Assembly: GCA_002702965.1 (NCBI GenBank)
Contig: PADE01000128.1
Coordinates: forward strand, 9,009-25,072
From: Planctomycetaceae bacterium
Lineage (GTDB): Bacteria > Planctomycetota > Planctomycetia > Pirellulales > Pirellulaceae
Reading direction: 5' to 3'
DNA length: 16,064 bases
Positions within the stretch are counted from its first letter, which is position 1, and every line of letters starts with the position of its first letter. Positions 7,521-14,098 of the stretch are shown piece by piece. The translations under genes were made by a program, and so were the position numbers. Below the pieces are notes generated by a model. The model did no database searches. It saw nothing but the letters and a program-made list of their open reading frames with translations, and was not told where the DNA came from.

Positions 7521-8690
7521 TCAATCTCCATTGGCGGTCGTGAAATGTCGTTTCAAGAAGACTGTCAGTTCATCGTCAATCAAATCTGCAACGGCATCGG
7601 CGCCTTCGTTAGTAAAATGATGATAGTCGTAATAATAGCGTGAACTCTTTGGCATTTGTGCAGCCAAGTCGATCAGTAGAAGTCGTTCCTGGTGGGCTAC
7701 TTTGCGCGTCACGTCGTTATACAATTCGAGCACTTTCCACCGCGTGCTTCCGCTCATTCCGTGGACGTTGACAAGCCTCAGATCAACCTGGGTGACATCG
7801 TCCATGGCGGGACCGTAGAGTGCCGGCTGCGTCAACAGCACCGGTTCGATGCTCTGCGTGCGACATGTCTTCACGAGTTGGCGGACTCGCTGTTCATAGT
7901 GGGGTAGGTACTTCGCGCGGTGTTGCTCGAGCAGTTGCGACCACTCTTCCGCGGACGTTTCCCGGGTATTTCCCGCATCGAGCACCAATTGGTGATGGTC
8001 CACATTGGCATGAGTCAGGCCAGCCCGGGCAGCTTTTCGGTAGCGGCGAAAATTGTCCAGTAGCGAAAGCACGGCGCTGTGCTGAAGAACAAAGAAATAG
8101 GATTTCTCGACGACGTTTCGGCCTTGATGGGCCGTCCGTTCGAGACGCTTGTCAAACGTCAATGGGCCTTGATTGCCGACATCGTTTAGACCGATCAGGA
8201 AAAGAGCGATCTGCGGCTGAAGAGAGGCTACGTATTGGTCAAGCAGATAGAGGTGTCCGTGGGTGGAATGGCCATCGAGTCCCGCGTTATTGATCCACAC
8301 ATGTGGGACTTTTTCCGCGAGCTTGACACCCAGACGAGCGGGCCAAGTCCGATCGTCGGAGAGGTAGAAGCACTCGGTGGTACTTCCTCCGATGGTGACG
8401 ATAGTCAAGTGCTTGGAGAAATCAGCGGGTGGGTCCTTTCCGCGAAAACCCAACGAGTTTCGCGTCTGGATTACTTGCGGGTCGATCTTGGAGAAGGAGT
8501 GATTGCTGAAAACCGTTGTACAGTTCATGGGCAATGAAATGCGGCCGCCACGAACCCGCAATTCAAATGGCTTGTAGAAGCAGAAGACCACTTCCAGCGA
8601 GACAAAACTAACGGAAAACCCCGCTAGGATGGCGGCACATCTGAAGAGCAGCCGGCGTCTGCGTGACATGTCTTGAGGTGGGGAAGTCAT
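7521..8690 (-). CDS. membrane-anchored SGNH/GDSL hydrolase family protein
   Basis: A 389-residue protein. After a short Arg-rich cytoplasmic start (MSRRRR, 8-13) there is one transmembrane segment (about 15-38), so the catalytic part faces the periplasm. SGNH blocks are in order: block I TIGGSTTE with nucleophile S103; block II NNAGLDG (134-140); block III IGLND with N169; block V DYHHFTNEG with D355 and H358. The family includes esterases, lipases and carbohydrate O-deacetylases; the exact substrate cannot be read from sequence. The motif GGSTTE and the anchor are like those of planctomycete proteins often linked to envelope polysaccharide. The ATG at 8690 puts the basic residues and membrane segment at the usual place; no strong Shine-Dalgarno site is seen. 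It lies upstream of the P1 peptidase in the same direction, but a 380-base gap with a hairpin suggests separate transcripts. Confidence 0.85.
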   Translation of the reverse strand: MTSPPQDMSRRRRLLFRCAAILAGFSVSFVSLEVVFCFYKPFELRVRGGRISLPMNCTTVFSNHSFSKIDPQVIQTRNSLGFRGKDPPADFSKHLTIVTIGGSTTECFYLSDDRTWPARLGVKLAEKVPHVWINNAGLDGHSTHGHLYLLDQYVASLQPQIALFLIGLNDVGNQGPLTFDKRLERTAHQGRNVVEKSYFFVLQHSAVLSLLDNFRRYRKAARAGLTHANVDHHQLVLDAGNTRETSAEEWSQLLEQHRAKYLPHYEQRVRQLVKTCRTQSIEPVLLTQPALYGPAMDDVTQVDLRLVNVHGMSGSTRWKVLELYNDVTRKVAHQERLLLIDLAAQMPKSSRYYYDYHHFTNEGADAVADLIDDELTVFLKRHFTTANGD

Positions 8691-8971
8691 TGCTTGTGCA
8701 CTGTTTCCAGCGCCAACCCCAGATTCCGTTGGAAGTAATACAACCTAACATATCACGCCGTAGCGTCCGTGGCGCAGGTCACACGTCGGCTCGCGGGGAC
8801 CAACCTTGGCGGCAGTTGATTGCGGCAACCGAAGCGACCACGTAAGAAACGCCTGCTGGGAGTGGCGCTCGTGGGTGGCGGAGGAGCACGATGACGCCCG
8901 CCATTGGGTTCGCCGTCACCTTCAAGCAGCGCGACGCGGCGTCCCGTACAGCTCGGCTTGTCGCAGATCGG
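8691..8971. other. gene-poor stretch upstream of the SGNH hydrolase gene
   Basis: Short open frames exist on both strands (for example 8779-8991 on the minus strand), but none shows recognisable domain sequence, a good ribosome site or a signal peptide. The promoter of the SGNH hydrolase must lie near 8691-8780, where AT-rich TATGTT is visible on the minus strand, without a clear -35. Nothing else supported. Confidence 0.45.
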
Positions 8972-9394
8972 CTAGTTGCTTGGGTCCACACGTATCTCGA
9001 CCCAGACTATTTGTTGATCGACGGAACCACCGATTTGGCGTAGGTCAAACTCGTTGTAGCCGGCCTTCACTGCGCCCAATGGACAGGGAAAACGAATGGC
9101 TCGCGCTGTTTCCCCACCAATCGTCTCCATACTCGCCAGGTCTTCGGCAGGCTTCAAGGTCTGGCCGTTCAGTTTTGCTTGAAACCGTGCATCGGTCAGG
9201 CCGTCTCGTTTGGCCAGGCCCGCGATCGCCCAGACTTTACCGGAATCGGGATTGGGACCGATGTGAACTCGGAACGCCTTGCCGACGCGAGCGGCGGCTG
9301 GCAATTGAACATTCATCGAAAATCCAGCCGGAACGGCATCCCGAAAACAGACCGGATGTCTGCGGGCAGCCCTAGCGACAAATTTCGTTCCCAC
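8972..9394 (-). pseudogene. C-terminal beta-sandwich remnant of a secreted protein
   Basis: The frame reads 140 residues from a GTG directly after an in-frame TAG. The first 16 or so residues look random, while the rest (VGKAFRVHIGPNPDSG, ARFQAKLNGQTLKP, LGAVKAGYNEFDL, VWVEIRVDPSN) resembles the C-terminal beta-sandwich of planctomycete secreted glycosidase-like proteins, where the pattern 'LNGQxL ... lkxGxNxxxl' recurs near the C-terminus. There is no signal peptide or catalytic domain, and the similarity seems to begin before the only internal ATG (9316). I therefore call it the 3' remnant of a larger gene whose front is lost, rather than a complete small gene. A short real protein starting at 9316 remains possible. 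It lies just downstream of the CPXCG gene, in the same direction. Confidence 0.45.
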
Positions 9395-9454
9395 CCCCTA
9401 TTTCAAAAGCAGCTTGTAGTCGTTTCCAGACACCGGGCTTGCCGAGTGTTTCCA

Positions 9455-9649
9455 TCAATACTGATCCTGCTCTGCTACTGCCCAGACCCGAGCGACATCG
9501 TCATGGTCGATCTCAACGTGAATAACATTCGGATTGCAGCAGACTGGACAATCCTCGACGTACTCCTGACTCGATCCCCCTGTTGGATCGATGGGCACGA
9601 CGATCTCTTCACCACAGTTGTCGCAAATATATATCGCCTCGTCGTTCAT
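9455..9649 (-). CDS. CPXCG motif-containing cysteine-rich zinc protein
   Basis: A 64-residue protein matching the small CPXCG cysteine-rich family (Pfam Cys_rich_CPXG). Two cysteine pairs are visible: CDNC (C9, C12) in YICDNCGEEI and CPVC (C34, C37, with a further C38) in YVEDCPVCCNP, with IDPTGGSSQEY between them. Together they form a zinc ribbon, and the spacing fits family members, which are normally 60-70 residues. The function of the family is not known. The frame is open farther upstream, but the ATG at 9649 starts exactly where family members start, and GGAGGA lies 13 bases before it, rather far but usable. Its stop overlaps the ATG of a 27-codon open frame (TGATG). The gene is divergent from another tiny zinc protein at 10046. 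Confidence 0.85.
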   Translation of the reverse strand: MNDEAIYICDNCGEEIVVPIDPTGGSSQEYVEDCPVCCNPNVIHVEIDHDDVARVWAVAEQDQY

Positions 9650-9993
9650 AGTCGTGATTGTATCCTCCACCAAGTGTGGCACGACATCGCCGCGCTTTTC
9701 CGACCGGCGCCCTACGCGGGCCCGGGGAGTTGGCATTAATCCCCATGAAACGTCGCCCGATCTTGCGCACCCCCCAGGAGTTCGCCAGGCGCTCGATGGG
9801 TGGCAGCTGGGTACGCCCGAGACACACCACGAAAATACGGCTTGCATTAGTTGCGACCGTTACATCACACCGAGTATGTTGCTGTCACGCTGGGTGTTGC
9901 TGCGCTCGCGGACCTCGATCCTGCCCGCGCTGTCAGCAAGCGGCGCACCGACATGTGTGCAGACGTTGCCGACTTACGGACCGCCACCTTTCT
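9650..9993. other. intergenic region between two divergent small zinc-protein genes
   Basis: Both flanking genes read outward, so their promoters should lie here. Several overlapping open frames exist (for example 9658-10080 and 9591-9995 on the plus strand), but none resembles a known protein or has a good ribosome site. No confident -10/-35 pair was found. The stretch is unusually long for two genes of this size; a non-coding RNA cannot be excluded. Confidence 0.4.
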
Positions 9994-10025
9994 GACGAAA
10001 TTCCGAACGCATCGGGAATTTCGTC
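9994..10025 (+). promoter_or_regulatory. long 5' hairpin just before the ribosome site of the zinc-ribbon gene
   Basis: GACGAAATTCC (9994-10004) is perfectly complementary to GGAATTTCGTC (10015-10025). An alternative register lets CCGA pair with TCGG around a five-base loop with one bulged G. The hairpin ends eight bases before the AGGAGG of the next gene. No U tract follows on either strand, so a leader or operator role is more likely than termination. No riboswitch class is recognised. Confidence 0.5.
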
Positions 10026-10032
10026 GGCACCT

Positions 10033-10038
10033 AGGAGG
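10033..10038 (+). promoter_or_regulatory. perfect Shine-Dalgarno site (AGGAGG)
   Basis: AGGAGG lies seven bases before the ATG at 10046 and decides the start of the zinc-ribbon gene, whose frame is open for another 65 codons upstream. Such a perfect site stands out in a window where most genes have none. Confidence 0.8.
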
Positions 10039-10045
10039 TTTCCAA

Positions 10046-10273
10046 ATGAAGAGTGGAACGTGCCCAAAATGTGGGAGTAACGATCTGACAGACCCCACAA
10101 AAACACGACTGGTGGCTGTAAAAATGATCAGTTGTCGTCAGTGCCTGTACGCTGAGTTGTATGCAGGCAGTCCCGATGAAATCAAGAGAACATGGAGGAC
10201 GATTGCGCTGATGTATTTGATTTGCGCAGTGATCGTGGCCGCATGTGTTGCCATCCCCTTTTTTTTGTCTTGA
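10046..10273 (+). CDS. small zinc-ribbon protein with C-terminal membrane segment
   Basis: A 75-residue protein. CPKC (C6, C9) in GTCPKCGSNDL and CRQC (C32, C35) in MISCRQCLYAEL make a zinc ribbon, followed by a charged linker (GSPDEIKRTWRT) and one hydrophobic segment (about 54-73, ALMYLICAVIVAACVAIPFF), so the ribbon probably faces the cytoplasm from a C-terminal anchor. I know no specific family for it. The start is fixed by AGGAGG seven bases upstream. The front half, 'CPKCGSxDL', is a common zinc-ribbon opening in small bacterial proteins that may bind nucleic acid or protein, but no function can be claimed. It is divergent from the CPXCG gene and is preceded by a long hairpin, so its translation may be controlled. 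Confidence 0.72.
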   Translation: MKSGTCPKCGSNDLTDPTKTRLVAVKMISCRQCLYAELYAGSPDEIKRTWRTIALMYLICAVIVAACVAIPFFLS

Positions 10274-10319
10274 AGTTTGATCACTCCTTGGCTTCCGCCG
10301 GGGATGACAAGCCACTGCA

Positions 10320-10442
10320 ATGATGCAGCAGGAGCAGATCCGCCTGGCCTGGAACAACGAAAACCGGCACAGAGTTGCGATTTGCGATGCGCGCGTGGCC
10401 AAACTGAAGCAGGCCGTGCCGAACTGCCAGGTCGACCACTAA
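10320..10442 (+). pseudogene. C-terminal remnant of a leucine-rich-repeat protein
   Basis: A 40-codon open frame ends in CDARVAKLKQAVPNCQVDH. This closely resembles the end of planctomycete leucine-rich-repeat proteins, where a last repeat of the form 'TDAGVAKLKQALPNCQ' closes the protein. The upstream repeats are missing and an in-frame stop lies five codons before the ATG. It is best read as a leftover of a longer gene. A real 40-residue peptide is less likely; there is no Shine-Dalgarno site. Confidence 0.5.
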
Positions 10443-10615
10443 CCCCTTCCCCCTCGGCCCCACGCAGGTCCGGGGTCAGGTCGCGGGTCCTTTTCAGCGC
10501 ACGTGGGCCCCCCTAAAACAGGCGAACTACCCGCTTGCGGATAGAACCACCCACCACGGGGCCGGGTGGCCGGCGGGGCGGGACAGCGACTCGGTCCAAG
10601 GTCCACCGCCGGGGC

Positions 10616-10645
10616 AAAAAAGTCCGAGAAATTGCCGCCTGGCAA
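10616..10645 (-). terminator. probable terminator of tRNA-Leu
   Basis: Read on the minus strand, 30 bases after the tRNA 3' end, TTGCC-AGGC-GGCAA forms a five-pair hairpin (10632-10645) followed by TTTCTCGGAC and a run of six T (10616-10621). The stem is short, but position and T tracts fit an intrinsic terminator. Confidence 0.45.
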
Positions 10646-10674
10646 GGGGTGTCCACCGCTGCCGATCCTGCAAA

Positions 10675-10760
10675 TAGCCGAGGCGGGACTCGAACCCGCA
10701 CGGGGGATACCCCCCACAGGATTTTAAGTCCTGTGCGTCTGCCAATTCCGCCACTCGGCC
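10675..10760 (-). tRNA. tRNA-Leu (anticodon UAA)
   Basis: The minus strand folds as a class II tRNA of 86 bases. The acceptor arm GGCCGAG pairs with CTCGGCT (first pair G-U, as in other bacterial leucine tRNAs), with discriminator A. The D arm is GGCGGAATTGGCAGACGC. The anticodon stem CAGGA/TCCTG holds the loop CTTAAAA with anticodon TAA, reading UUA and, by wobble, UUG. A long variable arm GGGGG-TAT-CCCCC and the T arm GCGGG-TTCGAGT-CCCGC follow. The 3' CCA is not encoded and must be added by the CCA-adding enzyme. No truncated repeat of the tRNA end was seen nearby, so there is no sign of an integrated element here. Confidence 0.96.
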
Positions 10761-10901
10761 CCAGGTACCCCCCGGGTGTTTGCGTGTTTCGCTGATCCCA
10801 GGGGAAATACCAATACGCGGCGTAGCAGGCCGCAGATCGCCCCCGTCCTCACCCGAGCCAGTTGATCCGGTCCGCTGCGGGCCAGCGCTGATCGCCACGG
10901 G

Positions 10902-12263
10902 TCAACCAATCAAATCGGGCACCGCATGGCCACGTGGAACAATCTGATGGGGCCGCCCCAACAGGTCGTACAGTTCGTGCTGCGGATCGATCCCCAGCAA
11001 TTGGTAAAGCGTTGCAATGATGTCCCCCGGCATCAGCGGCAGATCGTTCGGAAAAGCACCAATCTTGTCGCTGGCACCGTATACCAGTCCGCGCTGAAAA
11101 CCACCCCCAAACATCATAATCGAATAACAGAAGTTCCAGTGGTCGCGGCCCGCGTCGTTCGCGTTGATCTTGGGCGTTCTGCCAAAATCTCCGAGTACCG
11201 CTACGACGGTGCGCTCGAGCATTCCGCGTTGCTCCAGATCCTCTACCAGGCTGCTGCAAGCCGCGTCAAATTGTGGCAACAACGTATTCTTCAATTTCTT
11301 GAAATTTCCTACATGCGTGTCCCAAGTTGCATTGGCATCGGGCGCCCAGGAAACCGTGACGATGCGGGTTCCCGCCTCAATCAATCGCCGCGCCAAGAGA
11401 ACACTCTGTCCGTAGATGTTGACGCCGTAAGATTGACGCAACTTATCTGGTTCGCGGTCGATGCGAAATGCCGACTGCGTTCGGGCCGAAGTCAGGATGT
11501 CGGTCGCCTGCTGCTGGAACTGACTCATCGCGCCCAATTCCGACTTGGCGCGCCGGTCGGCGACCCGGGCATTGATGCTGGTCAGCAACTGACCGCGGGC
11601 TGTCAATCGATCGACCGTGACATCACTTGTGAGGGTAAATTCGGGCACTGAAAAATCGACCCGACTGGGATCATTGAGTACCCACAAGGGATCGTACGCG
11701 CGACCCATCAAACCGGCGAAGAAACCCGGTTGCGGCGGACCGCTGGCACCCTCGCGGGTCCAGTAGGGGAGCGCCACGTAGGGCACCGCCCCCCGGGGTG
11801 TCGGTCGCAACATGGCGGCCACCGAGCCGGGGCTGGGACGATCGGTCGGACGCGCCCCTCCCCCGACCTCTCCCCGGTCATGGCCCGTCATCGAGACGTA
11901 GACCGCAGCCGCATGCTGGTCGTTGACGCTGTGATTCATCGACCGCACCAGCGTTGCATGGCGGGCCTGCTGGGCCAGCCGTGGCAGGTGCTCCGAAACC
12001 CGCAGCCCGGGGAGCGTCGAGGGAATCGACTGGAACTCACCGCGAATTTCGGCCGGCGCATCCGGCTTCATATCCCACATGTCCAGATGGCTCGGACCCC
12101 CGTTCAAGTGAATAATGATGCACGCGTCCGCTTTGGGACGTACCACCTTGGGACGTTTCTCCTCCGCCGCCAGTAGCTGCGGCAGGCACAGGCCGGCCGC
12201 GCCCACCGAACCGAGGTGTAGCAGGTCGCGACGAGACAACGGGGAGTGGTGGGGATGATGCAT
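10902..12263 (-). CDS. DUF1501 family protein, Tat-exported (third copy)
   Basis: A 453-residue DUF1501 protein (PF07394). The signal has SRRDLLHLG (10-18) and a hydrophobic stretch SVGAAGLCLPQLLAA (19-33), a twin-arginine export signal. Family blocks follow: HLNGGPSHLDMWDMKPDAP (52-70), WDTHVGNF, LGDFGRTPKINANDAGRDHW. It differs from the other two in its tail (YDLLGRPHQIVPRGH rather than NGRPQYLLE), so it belongs to another subgroup and is not part of the local duplication. The frame is open 30 codons farther upstream, but the ATG at 12263 gives the normal distance to the RR pair; no Shine-Dalgarno site is seen. It lies downstream of the histidine kinase in the same direction with a 200-base gap, so co-transcription is possible but not shown. 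Confidence 0.92.
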   Translation of the reverse strand: MHHPHHSPLSRRDLLHLGSVGAAGLCLPQLLAAEEKRPKVVRPKADACIIIHLNGGPSHLDMWDMKPDAPAEIRGEFQSIPSTLPGLRVSEHLPRLAQQARHATLVRSMNHSVNDQHAAAVYVSMTGHDRGEVGGGARPTDRPSPGSVAAMLRPTPRGAVPYVALPYWTREGASGPPQPGFFAGLMGRAYDPLWVLNDPSRVDFSVPEFTLTSDVTVDRLTARGQLLTSINARVADRRAKSELGAMSQFQQQATDILTSARTQSAFRIDREPDKLRQSYGVNIYGQSVLLARRLIEAGTRIVTVSWAPDANATWDTHVGNFKKLKNTLLPQFDAACSSLVEDLEQRGMLERTVVAVLGDFGRTPKINANDAGRDHWNFCYSIMMFGGGFQRGLVYGASDKIGAFPNDLPLMPGDIIATLYQLLGIDPQHELYDLLGRPHQIVPRGHAVPDLIG

Positions 12264-12465
12264 GTCACACCGGTTGCTTGTCTGGCGCCCAGGAGAATCT
12301 GAGTCAAATGAACCAACCCCGCCAGTGTAACCAGCCGGACGTTTCGACAGCAAGCGCTGACCAACCGCCGACGCGGGGCCGGTTGCCTTACGAAACCGTC
12401 AGCCGCGGGGCGGCGCTCGATCCCAGCATACGACGGGCGCGGGCTGCCGCGGGCACCGGGAGTGG

Positions 12466-13290
12466 CTAGGCCGTGGTTGGCTGGGAAAGTGTAACCCCTG
12501 GTGAGACCGCATCCCCCCGGTCACTCGGTTCCCGCGCCGGCACCGTGGGGAGCTTGATCGTGAACGCGGTCCCCTTGCCGAGCGTGCTCTCAACACGAAT
12601 TCGGCCCTGATGGGACTCGACAATTTCGCGACAACTGCACAATCCCAGGCCTGTGCCCCCTTTGCCGCTCGCGTCGGGGCCCTGTTTGGTCGTAAAGAAC
12701 GGATCAAAGATCCTCGGCAACCGGTCCGGCGCGATCCCGCACCCCGAATCGCGTACGGTGAGAATCACCATCTTCTCTTCCGGACGATCGCGCAACTGGA
12801 TCAGGATTCGCCCACCGTTGTCCATCGCTTGACGCGCGTTCGTCAGTAGATTGAAAAGCACTTGTTGGATCTGATTGCCGTTGACCAGCGCCGCGGGAAC
12901 GCGCTGCAAGTCGACTTCGACGGCGATGCGGTATTTGTTCATTTCGCGTTCTAGCAGCACCAGCGCTTCGTCAATCAACGCGGCCAGGTTGGTCGGTTCG
13001 CGTGAATTGGAGCGGTTGCGCGCGACTCCCAAGATCGTGTTGGTGATCTTGGCAGCCCGCTGTCCTGCCAGCAGAATTTTCTCTAACGCCTTGTCACGGG
13101 TCGCTTCGTCCTTGGTGCGGATTCCCATCTTGGCGTAGTTGATCACGGTCATCAGCACGTTGTTGAATTCATGGGTTGTGGTGCCGATTAACTCACCCAA
13201 GGCCGTCATCTTCTGCGCCTCAGCCAGTTGAACTTTGAGTGTTTCCACTTGTTCTCGCAAAGTCGCAACATCCACCGAACGGTTCGTCAT
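12466..13290 (-). CDS. soluble sensor histidine kinase
   Basis: A 274-residue kinase with only the catalytic core. A coiled coil (about 8-28, LREQVETLKVQLAEAQKM) leads into the dimerisation/phosphoacceptor helix with H40 in GTTTHEFNNVL. The ATPase domain has the N box LFNLLTNARQAM (145-156), G1 DSGCGI (181-186), F box FDPFFTTK (195-202) and G2 GKGGTGLGL (209-217). All key residues are present, so it should be active. There is no membrane segment, PAS, GAF or receiver domain and no response regulator beside it; the signal probably comes from a partner protein. The start at 13290 is chosen because GGTGGA lies just upstream. An ATG at 13302 is the alternative, and the open frame up to 13410 runs through a 13-base tandem repeat and looks non-coding. 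Confidence 0.9.
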   Translation of the reverse strand: MTNRSVDVATLREQVETLKVQLAEAQKMTALGELIGTTTHEFNNVLMTVINYAKMGIRTKDEATRDKALEKILLAGQRAAKITNTILGVARNRSNSREPTNLAALIDEALVLLEREMNKYRIAVEVDLQRVPAALVNGNQIQQVLFNLLTNARQAMDNGGRILIQLRDRPEEKMVILTVRDSGCGIAPDRLPRIFDPFFTTKQGPDASGKGGTGLGLCSCREIVESHQGRIRVESTLGKGTAFTIKLPTVPAREPSDRGDAVSPGVTLSQPTTA

Positions 13291-13344
13291 AGGTTCCACC
13301 ATCTGTGCCGAGTGCCCGACCGGAAATCGTTTCCAGTTTGCTCT

Positions 13345-13380
13345 ATCTTGACGGTACATCTTGACGGTACATCTTGACCG
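13345..13380. repeat. 13-base tandem repeat upstream of the histidine kinase gene
   Basis: ATCTTGACGGTAC occurs at 13345-13357 and 13358-13370, and a third partial copy (ATCTTGACCG) at 13371-13380. The unit length is not a multiple of three, so it would shift any reading frame, which supports a start downstream of it. It lies 55-90 bases before the kinase start, in the likely promoter region, and each copy contains TTGACG/TTGACC on the plus strand. It may be a repeated regulator site or simple slippage. Confidence 0.8.
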
Positions 13381-13505
13381 CCTTGCCTCGCCACATTCAG
13401 TTTCTGCCACTTGCCATTTGCGAGCGCTTAACTTGTTGTGTTCAAGACATTTAACGATGTTGTTCGTATCGTCGAATCACGCTGGGATTCTGTACATCAA
13501 GCCGC

Positions 13506-13511
13506 TATAAT
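13506..13511 (+). promoter_or_regulatory. candidate -10 element (TATAAT) for the small gene at 13586
   Basis: A perfect TATAAT stands in otherwise GC-rich sequence, 75 bases before the ATG at 13586. The -35 position at 17-18 base spacing reads TGGGAT or CTGGGA, a poor match. It is supported mainly by the exact -10 and the position. Confidence 0.4.
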
Positions 13512-13585
13512 CCGCCACCCCCGCCGACGACCGGTCGCAAACAGTAACCGCCCGCTGGCGTCGGCGTGGAAATGGAGAAGCTGGG

Positions 13586-13846
13586 ATGCACACCGTCGAA
13601 CTGCTGGACCACCTTCTGGCCACAGCCCAGCAATTGGGCTATCAGATTCGTCGGGAATGGCTGGACGGGCAGGGAGGGGGCTGCTGTGAGTTCGCTGGTC
13701 AGCGTTGGATCTTTCTCGACCTGGCGCTCTCGGTACCCGAGCAACTGGAACAGCTGACCGACGCGCTGCGCAACCAGCCGGGTGTCGCAAAGCTCGATCT
13801 GCCCAATCCGGTCCGCGCTCAACTAGCGCGTCAATCCGCGGCCTAA
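13586..13846 (+). CDS. small uncharacterised protein, conserved in planctomycetes by memory
   Basis: An 86-residue protein without signal peptide or membrane segment. It opens with a helix (VELLDHLLATAQQLGYQIRREWL), then a Gly/Cys turn (DGQGGGCCEFAGQRW, 27-41), a beta strand (IFLDLALS) and a second helix (PEQLEQLTDALRNQP), an alpha-beta-alpha layout. I recall similar short planctomycete proteins with 'GYxxRxEWLxGxGGGxCEFxGxxWxFxDLAL', always unnamed, but cannot check this here. GGAG lies eight bases before the ATG and TATAAT 75 bases before it, so it is probably expressed on its own. It is divergent from the histidine kinase gene. No function can be inferred; the two adjacent Cys (33, 34) are the only obvious reactive residues. 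Confidence 0.75.
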   Translation: MHTVELLDHLLATAQQLGYQIRREWLDGQGGGCCEFAGQRWIFLDLALSVPEQLEQLTDALRNQPGVAKLDLPNPVRAQLARQSAA

Positions 13847-13910
13847 CGAGTGACCCGGGGAAGGGGCCAACCACCCGGCCAGATCGAGCCTCCGACGGCT
13901 CGCAGCCAGG

Positions 13911-13926
13911 GCTCGTCGGCACGAGC
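13911..13926. other. short perfect hairpin between the small gene and the TRAP operon
   Basis: GCTCGT-CGGC-ACGAGC is a perfect six-pair stem with a four-base loop, 65 bases after the stop at 13846. No T tract follows on either strand. An alternative fold pairs CCGACG (13892-13897) with CGTCGG (13914-13919). It may be a weak 3' end; the rest of 13847-14098 shows no gene. Confidence 0.3.
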
Positions 13927-14098
13927 AAAGACCGTTAACGGGCGAACCATTCAGCCTTCGCAGCCGTAGTGGGCAGCCGCGACCAAGCCCGTACGGCGAG
14001 GAATCCGCAGACTGGCACGCCACACAGGCGCATGGTACGATTCGTCATCCGGTTAATGTGGATAGAGGTCCGCTTTCTGGTTGCCAAGGGACAAGACC

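Noticed and set aside
8885..9055. Plus-strand frame beginning MTPAIGFAVTFKQRD near 8890
   Set aside because: Its composition is protein-like, but it overlaps the end of the better supported minus-strand remnant and has no recognised family.
8806..9375. 189-codon plus-strand frame opposite the beta-sandwich remnant
   Set aside because: The protein is Arg/Ser/Pro-rich without motifs, while the minus strand shows recognisable beta-sandwich sequence.
9851..10045. 65-codon upstream extension of the zinc-ribbon gene
   Set aside because: The perfect AGGAGG site is seven bases before the ATG at 10046, and the upstream part reads through a strong hairpin.
10500..10600. Attachment site or island border beside tRNA-Leu
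   Set aside because: No direct copy of the tRNA 3' end, no integrase and no sharp change in gene content were found.
12264..12353. 30-codon upstream extension of the third DUF1501 gene
   Set aside because: It would move the twin-arginine motif to about residue 41, too far from the N-terminus; the ATG at 12263 gives normal spacing.
13345..13380. CRISPR-like repeat
   Set aside because: Units are 13 bases with no spacers and no cas genes in the window.
13291..13410. Upstream extension of the histidine kinase
   Set aside because: It runs through a 13-base tandem repeat that breaks frame regularity and adds no recognisable domain.
14081..14098. TTG start for the TAXI binding protein
   Set aside because: The ATG at 14099 has AAGGGA at ideal spacing and yields a standard lipoprotein signal peptide.
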